64,000 nt of DNA, taken from the NCBI GenBank assembly GCA_036852015.1, contig JAANDG010000027.1, positions 248,001 to 312,000 of the forward strand. The letters run 5' to 3'. A program made the position numbers and the translations under genes. Positions 34,320 to 45,505 of the stretch are shown piece by piece. A model generated the notes under the pieces. The model was not told where the DNA came from. It worked only from the letters and a program-made list of their open reading frames with translations, and did no database searches. How positions within the stretch are numbered: the first letter of the stretch is position 1; every line of letters starts with the position of its first letter. The stretch is from Pelodera strongyloides (Eukaryota > Nematoda > Chromadorea > Rhabditida > Rhabditidae).

Positions 34320-37300
34320 ATGAAACCTATATCGGAGACGTGCATTCCTAACGAGATTACGCCAAATATGGAGTTCTCCGGTTAGTTGCGTTTATTTTAG
34401 TAAGAATATAAAACATCTAACTACTTTTTTCCAACCTTAGCCCTTGGCTTTTATCGAGCCTTTATAAATCCGCAAATTGTAGTTAGAGCTTATGTAAAGG
34501 CGTAAACATCCCTTAGAATGCCCTATTTTTAGCTTCACTAATTAAATCGGATGTTTACTAGTTTACTGGTCATGCCTTTTTAGAAGATTCTGCAACATTC
34601 TTTATTTATGCAAAGCGACGAATTGTAGTTTGTACCTTGAATTCAAAGTGTACTTTGATGTTGTGCTACGTATTATCTGAGCTTTCAAGCGATATGTCAC
34701 GTGGTTTTGAAAGTTATGCTCGAGAACTGCATATCCATCTAGTGTAGGCAAATTTATGTTTTCCTTCTGTACTTCTGACACAGAACGCAACCAAGCGTTT
34801 CAAATCCAAGTGTCATAACCCTTTAAATGTCACCGCTTTCAGAATCGGCACAGTGTACGCGTGATTGGCTTCTATCGAATGCAAGAAGAATTGCTGATGA
34901 CCTATTGATTAGGTCCACGGATGAAAGGGCTCGATATGATGGTTGGTTGGCTTTTTCGATTTTCTAACTTTTACGTTTTCTTTCAATTTGGGTTTAATTA
35001 CACTTATTTATATTATTTTTATATCGGATCTTAGTATAGATTTTGAGAAAATTCTACAGTGAGCTACAATGAAAATATCTGTAGTCTGTGGTGTACCTGT
35101 AGTTTGGTTTGTAGTCTCTAGATGATCGGAAATAGCTGTAGTCTGTAGTATGTAGTATACAGTATTCAAATAGTGATCATTTCATACTTCATTCAGTGTC
35201 CCCGTTCCTGGACTTTCGGGTGGCTTGCCTTTCATATATGTATTAGTTTGTTTTTGTTGCACACAAACTAATATCTACAAGATTCACGCTCTAAATTATA
35301 GTCTGGAGTCTGATCATAGTCTGTACTCTGTAGTCTAGTTTACTTCATTCAGTATCTCCATTTTCTGGACTTTCGGGTATCGTGTTGGCCCTTCATCGGG
35401 CCTCCCAACACCTGGGACCCAAGTACTGGGAAGTAGGCAAGGAATTGTTGGACAAATACGGAGAGATGGCCAGTCGTGAGTTTCATTTTCATTTCTTGTG
35501 GATACTAGAGATTCGAAACGTAAAGTTTTTGTAATCTTACAGTATACGCATGTCTTTTCTGCCTTTAGCTGTGAAGTAGTACGGTTAAAAATTGGTTTAA
35601 AAAAATTTGTTTTACGCTTCAAGAGCGTGCACCTTCATTCAAGGGAGTTCAAAGTACAATTTCAAGGTTTGCTTATGACATGTTTCGCAGAGGTCCTGAG
35701 CAGTAGGCGACGAGTTCCAGATGACAAATTGCTCGACGTCTTCGGGCTAGGGCCAGGAGGGATCGCCCATGGTTCCCTCGCCTGGTGGTGTTTTCAAAGG
35801 TGTCACGGGCCGGAATCGAACTCGGGTCGATTGCGTTAGAGACGAACGCGCTGATATCTACAAGATTCGCTGCCACTGGACCACGGTTGTAAGCACCGTC
35901 GCGCGCACTAAAGTAGATACGGCGCCCTGCTGTCGCGACGCACCTCATCTTTTTTTTGCGCGAAGGCACATTTTATATGTATACTATAAAGTGATTCTTC
36001 GTAGCCTTCAATTACTACAGCAGCTCGGTTACTGTAATTAATTGATTCCCGTGATTAGTGTTCCATTATGCCCTGTCTGCGTTTGCGATTCGCACTTGCG
36101 AAAATGACAAATGCCTGTCCATATTCGGGCCATTTTACATGGATGTCAAATGCCTACCGTAACCCATGCTAATAACGCATTGGACATGGTCCCGCAGCGA
36201 AAGTGTAACAGATCCGTACTATTTGAAGTAGATGAATAGATCTGTACTATTTTTTGTACTGTACTATTCGTACTAGATTCAAAGTCGATGTGGGACCTTG
36301 TCATTTACAATGACTCAAACATGGACAGGCATTTCTCATTTTCGCGAGTGCGAATCGCAAACATGGACAGGCCATTAGCGCAATATGTACTAAGGTGGCA
36401 ACAAGAAGGCGTTTTACCTGCATGGAGACCTCGGACTAATGACTGTTCGTTTGACTATCGACAGGAAAGAAGAATATTTGGATGTTAGTTATTTGTTTAT
36501 TTTTTCTTCTAGTCATAGTTTCCGGTACCAGGATTCGGCCACTTTCCATCCTCTTTCAACATTATCCCGCTTTGTAGTAAACTATGTGAGTCTGTAGTAT
36601 TTTGCTGCATAGTGTAGGTCACTAGTTCGATTCCACTTAGAAGCAATGCGTTTTGCAATAATTTTTGTTGAGAGAAAAATGAGCGTATAATGGTCATAAA
36701 AGTGCTGTGATCATCGCCGGCAAGCGCTTGTAAGACTAGAAGAAGCCGGTAAATAAGACAACGAACGCAGATAGCACAAAGTAAATGATTTATTATGCAT
36801 TATCTATAATAGATGATTTTGTAATTTCCATTTTAGAAGATCCTCCAAGAAATCCTGCCTCATATGCTGGACGACGAATTCGAATTTGACGATATGAGCC
36901 AGGGAAGAGCCGGAATTTTGGCCGCGGCTAGCTGGTTGAAGTTCGATTTTGAAAATATGTTTTTCTTTGAAGTTTACAATGGAAGGTCAGGGTTATCAGT
37001 CATATCGTTAGTCGGTTAGCTGAACAACCATACCTGACTTCATATTTCGGACAGAAAAACGTTTGTGTCCGAAAAGTTCCCGGAGACAAAATGGCTCACC
37101 AATTGTTGCTCTTCTCACTCATTGTCACGGAGTGCGCGTGCGCGGCAGGTGTGCCACATGGATGCCTGCTGGAATTGTACCCCTTTCGCGCGCCGAAGGA
37201 GGGCGCATTTGGCCACGCTTAAAATCAGTCTTAAAATTATTTCTATTCAAATTACAGACATGTCCATGGCGAGGACGTCATCCCACAGCATGTTATCATG

Positions 37301-39631
37301 GAAATTCTGAAGGAGCTCATTGAACGAGGTTAGTGTTTCGGAACCTTTATTTAGCTGTACAATGTCTTGATTCCCAATTCCTCCCTTCTCTCTCTCTCTC
37401 TCCTTTTTTTCTCCCGCCCTAGTTTTTTTTACTCTCTCTCTCTCTCCCTGATTGTCTCTTTCTTTTTCTAGGTCTTTCTATCTCATAAATCCGTTATTGC
37501 CAACTTTCTGTCCGCTTTACGGAGAATCTTTTGAAAGTTCCACTCGTCCCACCTAGCATAATATTACATCATGATGATTCCTACTTTGATGCGTTACCTG
37601 GTTTTTTTTTAATTTGTAACATTTAGGAAAAGAGACCCCATTCGACGGCGCCGAGCTTATGTGGAGCAACCGTGGCGCAAAAGATTTGGGCACTGCTACG
37701 GGAGCTGCCGGAATTCTACAACAAATTTTCAAGTAAGCAGGGTTTTCCTATAAAAGCGAATGGTCTAGGGTGTCAAGTTAAAATCAATAGTATACAGAGC
37801 TTTGTATGTAGTTGATGTAATCATGACTCATGACTCAATAAAGCTCAAGATTCAGTAAGACCAAGAGAGAGGAGAGAGAAAGAGAGAGAGTTCATGAGAG
37901 AGAGACCATGAGATAGAGACCATGAGATAGATAGCATGAGAGATATAGCAGAGAGATAGCAGAGAGATTGATAGCAGAGAGAGAGAGACCAAGAGAGAGA
38001 GAGAGAGACGCATAAATACACAAGAATTCAGTTGTCCATGATGTGTTTCAAAAACCGGCCGGTATTTCGCTTTAAAAAATATTTAGTTTCCCCGAGCATT
38101 TGAGCGATGAACACATGGAATTGGCCATGGAAACTGCAATCTGGATGATGCAAATGCAGGACTCTAGTGGGAACTTTCCGGGCTCGAGCGTGTTAGTTTT
38201 CCTTTTATTTTATTTTATTTAAAAAAAGATGAATCAAGCTAGCACTTTCCTGATAATGGTCAAGCTAAGAATAGCGAAAATGTAAAATATATAAGGAACA
38301 CAGTGCTAGCTCTGAATTTATCAAGGCCATATTTAGTGTGCTAAACGGGCTAAACCAGTCAAAGAGCTTGCGTATGTGTATCTGTCAATAAAATATCGAA
38401 ATGTGGGAAATAAGACGGGCGTAAGGAGAGGATATATTCTAATTTCTAATTGCGCAATATCAGGGACACAGTTAAGATTTACATTCTAATTGCCCGATTT
38501 CAGGGACGCAATTAGTATCCGCAACATTGCTGGCACTCTCGACACACCAGTTACGTGGGCTTCCGGAGCTGCAGGCCTAGTCCACTTTATGGTACGGTAC
38601 AATCAGCTGCAAAATGATGCTTCGTACAAAGCGGTGGGTTTTTTGTAAAGTACTGGGACAGAATGACGAATAATAATAGTTTATGAATAATGATGAACAG
38701 AGATCTTCTCATTGTCAAACATATCTTTGGAATCTTCGAAAACCCATAACATTTTTCACGACTCACGTCTAATCTACTATAGCCATAGTTACATTGATAA
38801 TGTTGTGCTTTTGAAGTAATGCACCCATTAATTGACTGACTAGTTATGCAGCATAACATAGGAAATCATATACTGCTGAAAAATTATCATGTTTTCTACT
38901 GTTTGTAATTTTCAGCGCATTCTAAAAGCTGGGGAGCTGATCTGGAGATACGGTATCTCTAAAAATGGCCCCGGTTTGAATGAAGGAATCGCCGGAAACG
39001 CGTATGCACTACTTGCTGTGTGGAAGGCAACGGGAGAGGATAAGTGGTGAGAATAAATGTTTAAAGTGGAATGGTGCGTGGTTTGTGAACAGTGTCTTCT
39101 GCTCACTTCTCCCAGTCTTCGCCGGACTCTCGCCATTTTCAGGAGAGCTACCCATCGGGCGAAGGCTGGGCGAAAGGACGGCGCGCGCACTCCCTTATTA
39201 TCTGTTTCCGCATGGATTTGCACATTTGCGTCCAGTCGGTGCGCCACACCTCCCCCGAGCTTACTAGGCGAGAGGGCAAAGTGGGCGCCAGGCCCTTGCC
39301 TAGTAAGCGCGGCAGAGGAGCGGCGCACCGATCGAGCGCAAATGTGCAAATTCGTGCGGCAAAACCTGGGCGAATCCCCTCTTTCGCCGAGCACTAACCG
39401 GGTTTCAAATTGAAGAGCGCCGTATGTTTTAGGCTTCGCCGTGCCCAGTGCTTTGCTCGTCTCATGCTGCAGCCATCGATTCGTCAACAACTTGAACGTC
39501 CACTGCACCCGTATTCTCTATTTGATGGGTGGGCTGGGGTACTGTATTTATTGATTGATCTCCTGGAACCCGAAAAGGCCCAGCTACCCATGGTGCCCAT
39601 TATTTATGCCGAAGCTGAGGACGCTGTGTAG
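34320..39631 (+). CDS. LanC-like protein (LANCL family), complete, zinc site lost
   Basis: Cytosolic LanC-like proteins form an alpha/alpha barrel. Animal members bind glutathione and can add thiols to dehydro-amino acids. Eleven exons keep one frame (420 residues; human LANCL1 has 399): 34320-34380, 34843-34941, 35353-35475, 36395-36483, 36837-36985, 37258-37328, 37627-37732, 38087-38191, 38504-38633, 38916-39046, 39433-39631. Barrel repeats are recognisable: FSGLSGIVLAL, FYLHGDLGLM, MSQGRAGILAA, TATGAAGI, WASGAAGL (286-293), NEGIAGNAYA (333-342) and LFDGWAGVLYLLIDLL. In the family the WCHG and CHG motifs supply the zinc ligands Cys, Cys and His. Here those positions are Ala287, Asn333 and Glu334, so zinc-dependent chemistry is unlikely. 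The fold appears intact without frameshifts, suggesting selection for another role. The start is the first ATG after an acceptor at 34302-34303. Confidence 0.92.
34683..34827. mobile_element. MITE family B, intron 1 of the LanC-like gene
   Basis: TTTCAAGCGATATGTCACGTGG is answered by CCAAGTGTCATAACCCTTTAAA. Its right end is 16 bp before the exon 2 acceptor. Confidence 0.8.
35590..35897 (-). mobile_element. tRNA-derived SINE, intron 3 of the LanC-like gene
   Basis: Read on the minus strand, it begins with an A box (TGGTCCAGTGGCAGCG) and a B box (GAGTTCGATTCC), then a tail domain. The tail is shared with 16811-16960 (ACTCGTCGCCTACTGCTCAG through TTGAAGCGTAAAACAA). A head-bearing copy plus a 5'-truncated copy is the pattern of a retroposed SINE. 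Confidence 0.75.
36071..36375. repeat. Foldback element ending at the exon 4 acceptor of the LanC-like gene
   Basis: CTGTCTGCGTTTGCGATTCGCA with AAATGCCTGTCCAT (36073-36120) is answered by ATGGACAGGCATTTCTC and GTGCGAATCGCAAACATGG (36321-36366). The right arm stops about 20 bp before the exon at 36395. Confidence 0.8.
37383..37450. repeat. CT microsatellite (intron 6 of the LanC-like gene)
   Basis: CT array interrupted by CCTTTTTTTCTCCCGCCC. Confidence 0.85.
37862..38010. repeat. GA microsatellite (intron 7 of the LanC-like gene)
   Basis: GA array with repeated ACCATGAGATAGA units. It runs directly into a truncated family A MITE. Confidence 0.88.
38009..38076. mobile_element. Truncated MITE family A at a splice acceptor
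   Basis: Only the last 68 bp remain, from ACGCATAAATACACAAGAATTC to CCGGCCGGTATTTCGCTTTAAA. Ten bases later comes the TATTTAG acceptor of exon 8 of the LanC-like gene. Confidence 0.88.
39090..39400. repeat. GC-rich foldback, last intron of the LanC-like gene
   Basis: CCCAGTCTTCGCCGGACTCTCGCC and GGGCGAAGGCTGGGCGAAAGG resemble 61930-62165. Inner arms GCACATTTGCG...GGTGCGCCAC and GCGGCGCACCGATCGAGCGC...AAATGTGC pair approximately. The intron is much richer in GC than the exons around it. Confidence 0.7.
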
Positions 39632-40074
39632 GATCTGTCAGATTATAGGTTTATGTATGTCGACACCTTCAAGCATTTAATAATTTTATAATGCTCAAAA
39701 ATACAGTTTAACATAAATTTATTCAGATTGTATATTGCTCAATGAATGAGGTTGCCACTGTCTTATATTTTGCTCAGGAATTATTGTATTGTGTTTTTTT
39801 TGGTACTCGTTTTCAAAGTTGAAGTGACACCACGGCAAGCTAATATGGTACTGTACTTCTGATAAAGATGAATACAAAGCTTGTTTTATAGGGATTGTTT
39901 TGTTTGTGTGAGCGGTTGAGGATTTATTAGTGTAATTACGCCGTTGACCAATCGAACAGTACCCTCCCGGAATAATTTACCCTCCCGGAATTTTACATAC
40001 TGGAATTTGGAATCCTCTTACAGTACGCCATTATATTTTTTCTTGACGCTAACCATTTTATCCTACATGTCCAT

Positions 40075-40225
40075 GTTTAATGGGGTTTGCAAGTATGCAA
40101 CAATTCCTTGCAAGTATGTACACGAGGTACCGTACTTTGGAACTAAGAATGAATATATGAGTAATTATAAAATCGTTGCAAGACTCATTTTTCCAAGACA
40201 AATTTTTCGGCATACTTGCAAACCC
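40075..40225. repeat. Foldback element with TGGGGTTTGCAAGTATG ends
   Basis: AATGGGGTTTGCAAGTATGC is answered by GCATACTTGCAAACCCCAT. The ends resemble those of the 59437-59586 element. Confidence 0.75.
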
Positions 40226-40778
40226 CATAAACGACTAATTGTGAGTGGAGACCTTGATATTGTCCAAATTATATTGTCTGTACCATTCAATAAAAGTTTA
40301 TCACGAATATATGTTTCTATTATTTTATGAAATGTTTTATTTATGCATTCACAGAAATTATAATGTGCGCTGTAATAAATACGATCAAATTTCAATGTTT
40401 ACACGAATCCACGGTAACCTTTCCACCCAATTCAGCGACTATATTCTCTGTTAATCTCCGACCCAATGCGCGCCCAAATTGTGGCTTTCGACCCCACCGC
40501 CGACGCTAGATATGGCTGAAATTTGCAGTGCCGACCCTTTAGCAGTACAAATAGTGTAGCAATACAGTAGACAGCAGCAGCGAACGCATGCCAGCCAAAC
40601 TGACCCAAGTCTGACCCAGGTCCGACCCAACTGGCGCGCTTGCAGCCCTTCCGCATGCACATCGCATTTTTCACGATGATTTTTTCAAATTTTTTGAAGT
40701 TCTGCACTTTTTGGTTTCTTTATAATTTGTTTCTATTTCCTTTATTATTTCCTCTATTAACTTATTGCTATCACAGGT

Positions 40779-41068
40779 ACCATTGCTTCACTTACTGGTG
40801 CGCGTTCAAGCAAGCAAACAAACGGAAGGAAACACGATAAAGTAAGTTTATGATGTCGTAAGAATAGGGTTCCCATCGGTACTATAGATAGACTCAGCCG
40901 TAGAAGTATATGTTACTAATAGTTTGTAATCTTCGCAGAATGACGCAGAAGTATAATACTTTCATTTACTTTTTAATTTAATACATTTAGACACTGGTGG
41001 CCAGCTCCTTGGAAGTTCACAACATTCTGCTGCCTGATACTAATACTGGACAATGGAAGATTCGCTAA
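40779..41068 (+). CDS. Possible last two exons of an unidentified gene
   Basis: Exon-like 40779-40838 starts after GCTATCACAG and ends at a GTAAGT donor. The second block, about 40991-41068, starts after a TTTAG acceptor and runs to TAA. Joined in phase 0 they code GARSSKQTNGRKHDK followed by TLVASSLEVHNILLPDT. No start codon or upstream exon was found, and the product is not recognised. It could be the 3' end of a gene whose start I missed, or chance. Confidence 0.25.
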
Positions 41069-41169
41069 AACTCCGTCAAATTTGAATGTTTAGTCATATA
41101 CTGTGTATGTATTATTCGCAATAAACATTTCCTCCCGTTATGTAGTGTAATTTATGGGCTACGCTTCTG

Positions 41170-41420
41170 TACAAATTACGGTGGTGGCGACTCCAAACCG
41201 TGGTGGTGCCGACCCAACTCCGACTCCAAACAGTGGTTTTGCCGATCCAACTCCCACGCCTTTTTCAAATTTTTCGACCCGGGGCGGAAACTAGGACCGC
41301 CCAGAGTCGGACTTCGCTTTAGTTGGGTCGGCACTTTGGGTCGGAGAGGAACATAGTTTTTCGGCGACGTGAAAGGCGGTGCCAAAATTTGCGCGTTTGC
41401 TGCGGTTTGGCACGGCACGC
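41170..41420. repeat. GC-rich repeat with CCGACCCAACTCCGACTCC phrases
   Basis: TGGTGCCGACCCAACTCC and its variants recur. Inverted relatives (GAGTCGGACTTCGCTTTAGTTGGGTCGGC) follow. A similar CCGACCCAACTGG phrase is at 40620. Confidence 0.55.
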
Positions 41421-41629
41421 TTTTTCATTGCAGGGAGTAGTGCGAATGAGATAAAATGACCAGTAAATTACAAGTTTCCAACAATAATTTTTGAGACCCA
41501 CTTTTTTCAGTACCAATTAACGCCGAAATAATTTTACCCTCTTTCTGTGTTTGTAAAAGTATAACAAAGTACGGTAAAGGTAAAGTAGGGTAAAAGTATG
41601 ACAAAGTTTCTCATATATAATACAAGCCG

Positions 41630-42011
41630 GCTACGCCGCCCGAGGCGACTTTCTAGTAAATTTTCTTTATTATGCATACATGAAACGTAGATTAAAAATC
41701 AGTTAAAAAAATTAGGGCAAGGATCATATGCTAAAATCCTCGCTTCGTCCCTTCTTTTGTTGCTCTAGATTTGCATGTTCTTTGTAGTTCACACCTAGTA
41801 CTTTGAGCGCCGCGGAAACGCACGGCCGATATCCCACAGATATTCCGTATATTCAGCCTTTTTTCAGCTTTTGTGAGAGGGGCGCTCGGGAAGTGAGATG
41901 GCTCAGTGCACGGAAACGTGAACTACTGAACCAATCCTACTTCCTGGCCGTAACGCACATCATCCAAACATACAATCAAACAAACAAAGCTCCCAACTTT
42001 ATATAATAAGA
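41630..42011 (+). repeat. Dispersed element with GAGGCGACTTTC and TATATAATAAG landmarks
   Basis: Starts GCCGGCTACGCCGCCCGAGG and ends AACTTTATATAATAAG, like 31656-31894 but longer. Confidence 0.5.
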
Positions 42012-42054
42012 TAACGCATTTCTTTCGCTATAATTATAAATCTAACTAGATTTG

Positions 42055-42165
42055 GTTTCAAGATAAATATTACCCGGTAAGATCCAAGCACACAAATCTC
42101 CTCTCTCCCTCTTCTCTCCCTTCTCTCCCTCTTCTCTCCCTCTTCTCTCCCTCTTCTCTCTCTCT

Positions 42166-42196
<31 letters not shown>

Positions 42197-42985
42197 CTGT
42201 TTCTCTCTCTTCTCTCTCTTCTCTCTTTCTCTCTCTCTTCTCTCTCTTCTCTCTCTCTCTCTCCCTCTCTCTCTCTCTCTCGTAAAGGTTAGCCTCCGGT
42301 ATGCAGATGTTGTTTCTTCGAATATGTACCCTTTCCTAATGCGCCCTCATCTTATCGCCCTTCAATCAATATTTTTCAGCAAACCGAATCTTCCGAGAAA
42401 TGTTGTGAATTATTCTACACACTTTCTGTGTTTGTCTTGTGTACGGTATTATTGACTCGACTCTATTATATAGCTTCAAGCTATCTTCATGGTTTAGAAT
42501 TGGAAATATCCACATAGTGACAAAAAACCGATTATTATCTTCTCTGGGTTGACTGCTGTTTTTCTACCACTTTCTGGTCATTGTTATATATCTGTTATCA
42601 TAGTCTCACCACATACAATTAGTCAATGTATGCGCACGCTACGTTTTCCAAAAGGTTTTATAATACATGTATACTCATACTATTAAAAATTTGTTTCAAG
42701 ATTTTTATAATGACCATCTACTAAGGTTCATACATCCATCTCTATCTCTTGTCTCTCTCTTCTCTCCCTACCTCTCTCCTTCGCTCTCCATCCTTTTCTA
42801 CATTGTTAGATCGTTCTTATTTTTTAATTTTGAATAAATTGATTGATTCTGGTGAAAATGACCCGGTAAGGATCTCTCTCTCTCCCTCTCGCGTCTCTCT
42901 CTCTCCCTCCCCTCTCTCACTATCATCCTCCCTCCCCCTCTATCTCTTCCCATTCTCTCGTAAAGATTAGCCTCGCGTTCCCGCA
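42055..42985. repeat. CT-rich arrays in a duplicated context
   Basis: CT arrays at 42103-42281 and 42735-42960 each follow an ACCCGGTAAG phrase and end in TCTCGTAAAG.TTAGCCTC. The flanks and not only the CT runs are repeated, so a segment of a few hundred bases was probably duplicated. Confidence 0.7.
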
Positions 42986-43639
42986 CAAATCTGAGCCGTT
43001 GGACTCTAGGCTTAGGCCTGACTCCGCCCCTCTAGAACTCTCATATTTAACTCGACCTATTCGATGCGTTCCTCACTTGGTTGCAATGTGATACCTAACT
43101 ACTCCTCTTTTGATTGATTATTTTCTATGTTAGTACGAAACTGCAACACGTACAGTGTCCTTTTTTAGTAATACCGCATAATAATTTATTCTTCGTATTG
43201 ATGAGTTCACCGTATGTATCACACTGAACATACATACAATTTTTTTTTTCAGAGAACTATGTGGTTACAAGAAGGAACTACTACTTTCAATGAATGCACC
43301 CCTATATCCCGTGCGAAGCGGGGCAAGTACAGGGTTGTCACGTCTTCTCGGACACCATGAAGCATGTCTGAAGACCCCATTATTGCCGCTATCTACTATC
43401 TACTATAGGACACGCACCCCGGATCAAGCACGAACTCGGACTATCTGCATATCCGAATGATTAACGACTGGTAAGGTTTTTAACTTGTAATAGAGAGCGA
43501 CAGAGAGAGAGAGATTATTTTTATAATATTTCTCGGGCGAAGGTGCGCGAAGGATGCATAGCTTCATTTTGCGCAATTACACGGCACTCAAATGTGCTCA
43601 TTAGGTAAACCATACTGCAGCTGTCACTGGTGAAACTTC

Positions 43640-43860
43640 GCGCCATCGCCGCTCACAAAATAAGGGTCCGCGTCCGCCGCTGGTGCGCCGCGCACCCCGT
43701 CTAGAGTGTGCGGTTTTATAATATTGGTGGTGTTAGCGCCAATGGTACGCTAACACCACCTGGCGCACGAGTGGTGCGCCAGGTGGTGTTAGCGTACCAT
43801 TGGCGCCCCCGCCGCGCACCCTAGAGGCGGTGCGCCATGGCGCGGAGTTTTACGTTGGTA
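43640..43860. repeat. GC-rich foldback with a perfect 33-bp inverted repeat
   Basis: Inside it, 43736-43768 and 43774-43806 are exact inverted copies around a 5-base spacer. GGTGGTGTTAGCG also occurs at 43726, giving an alternative hairpin with 43748-43760. The outer phrases GAAACTTCGCGCCATCGCCGC and GGTCCGCGTCCGCC resemble the element at 53345-53656. Confidence 0.9.
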
Positions 43861-44459
43861 CGACCTATTAACGTGCATATTTAAGTATATTCCCGCAGTG
43901 GAGACGGAAATTGCACATCGCTTGATTGATTTTTTTCAGATTTGTGCACGAAAATGTTTGATTCGATCGACGGACCACTCGACCTGCTGCTTTGTCTACC
44001 GTGGTCCCCAATAGCGCTCTGAAGCGTCTGAAGCGTGAAGTTGAGAATATAAACGGTGAATTTTACTCATAAAATTTTTTACTATATACCACACTAATAT
44101 TTTACTACTATGAGGCACTCTAGAGTTTTAGTTTAGATAGGTAGAAGATGGGTTTTTTATGTAATTGGGTATTAGGACATGACGTATTATATGAGGGGAT
44201 ATACGCATTAATATTTTACAACTGACTATAAGGCACTCTATAGAAGATATGTAGGTGACTCGTAGTTTAGATAGGTAGGATATGGTCGGTGTTGGGCTCC
44301 AGCCGAATTCGAGTACCACACTTCTAGTGTAGTGTGTGCTAGTCCAGCGCCGGCTTCCTGCATTGGGCGACATGGGGTGTAGATCGTATTTCAAATTTTA
44401 TTCACTTGTTTTTACTTTTTTTCCTAATATTCTTAGCGTTTCTGCCGTTTGCCCAATTT

Positions 44460-45327
44460 CAGATTCTCGTTTTGGAACGAGGGAGGCTATCATATCAGTC
44501 GTTTGGACGTCCTCCCTGCGTTCTTCTTTCTCCCAAAGCTTCTTTTCCTCATTATCTAAGGTTTGTTAATGTTTAATATCATTAAGTAAACTTAATAATA
44601 TTAATCAAATTCTTGCAGATTAGTACTTTTCTCAATAAATCTTTAAAGCAAGTACCGGCCGGTTTTTGAAACGCATTGTGTGCACCTGCTTTCTTATGCA
44701 GCATTTGCAAATGAGCAAAAATTAGAATAGAAACTAGACCCTAATTAGACCCCACATTTCATAAATGCATTGGAGCGCAAGTACTTGAGATGCGTTTCAA
44801 AAACCGGCCTGTATTTCGCTTTAAACTTAAGTCTTACTCTTTTCCATTTAGACGTCAACGACAATCGTACAAACTAAGGACTACTCTCTTCTCTCCACAG
44901 CTAAGGAACTTTCCTTCTTGTCTAATGTGGTATGTTTCCATATAAACAAAGTTTTCAATTTTTAACGAATCTTTTCTTTTGTTATTTGTTTAGTTTTATT
45001 ATTTTAATGAAAGACTGAAAGATTAGTGATCGACTTATGTGAATAACTAGAATAGTAAATTATCATTTAGTTATAAAAAAGTGATGATCGTTTCGTGTTG
45101 CACGCGAAGCAGATTCGATATGGATTGAAAGATTTCGGGATCTACATTCTTACTTTCTGATTACTAGGATGGCATATTATCACCGTTTTAGGCATATTAT
45201 ATTATCACGTGTGTTAAATTTATTGATTGATTTTAGAAGCAAACTCCATCTCACTGCACTTCGCCCAATGGTTGGAAGTTACACATAAACACGATTGACG
45301 TAAACTCTTAAAATAAAGGACTCCTTC
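44460..45327 (+). CDS. Possible 3' exons of a Ser/Thr-rich protein gene
   Basis: Three blocks share phase. 44462-44562 follows CAATTTCAG and codes SRFGTREAIISVVW and a Ser-rich stretch. The second, about 44852-44932, follows a TTTAG acceptor and codes TSTTIVQTKDYSLLST up to a GTATGT donor. The third, about 45237-45327, follows ATTTTAG and codes KQTPSHCTSPNGWKLH to a TAA stop. A family A MITE sits in the first intron. No start was identified. An earlier open block after a strong acceptor at 43253 may belong to it. Not recognised, and codon use is not distinctive. Confidence 0.25.
44643..44824. mobile_element. MITE family A
   Basis: TTAAAGCAAGTACCGGCCGG is answered by CCGGCCTGTATTTCGCTTTAA. 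Its right end lies about 30 bp before the second block of the putative 44.5-kb gene. Confidence 0.9.
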
Positions 45328-45427
45328 TCGTGAACCGACGTCATTCAACAGCTAACTCTTCTCTCAAGTTATGAAAAATGAAAAATGTAAAAGCTGCGAA
45401 AAATGCAATAAACCTTTCCATGTATGT

Positions 45428-45505
45428 ATAAATAGTTTATTGATCACATATCTGGAAAAGACACGTAAAGTTTATTGATCACATATCTGGAAAAGACACG
45501 TAAAC
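45428..45505 (+). repeat. 38-bp tandem duplication
   Basis: TTTATTGATCACATATCTGG plus AAAAGACACGTAAA occurs twice in direct succession without differences. Confidence 0.9.

Noticed and set aside
36288..36488. Plus-strand frame ending RQERRIFGC
   Set aside because: The real exon (36395-36483) uses another frame (FYLHGDLGLM) that matches the LanC family and keeps phase on both sides.
38912..39508. 198-codon minus-strand frame
   Set aside because: It overlaps two LanC-like exons and the GC-rich foldback in the intron. It is the antisense shadow of these.
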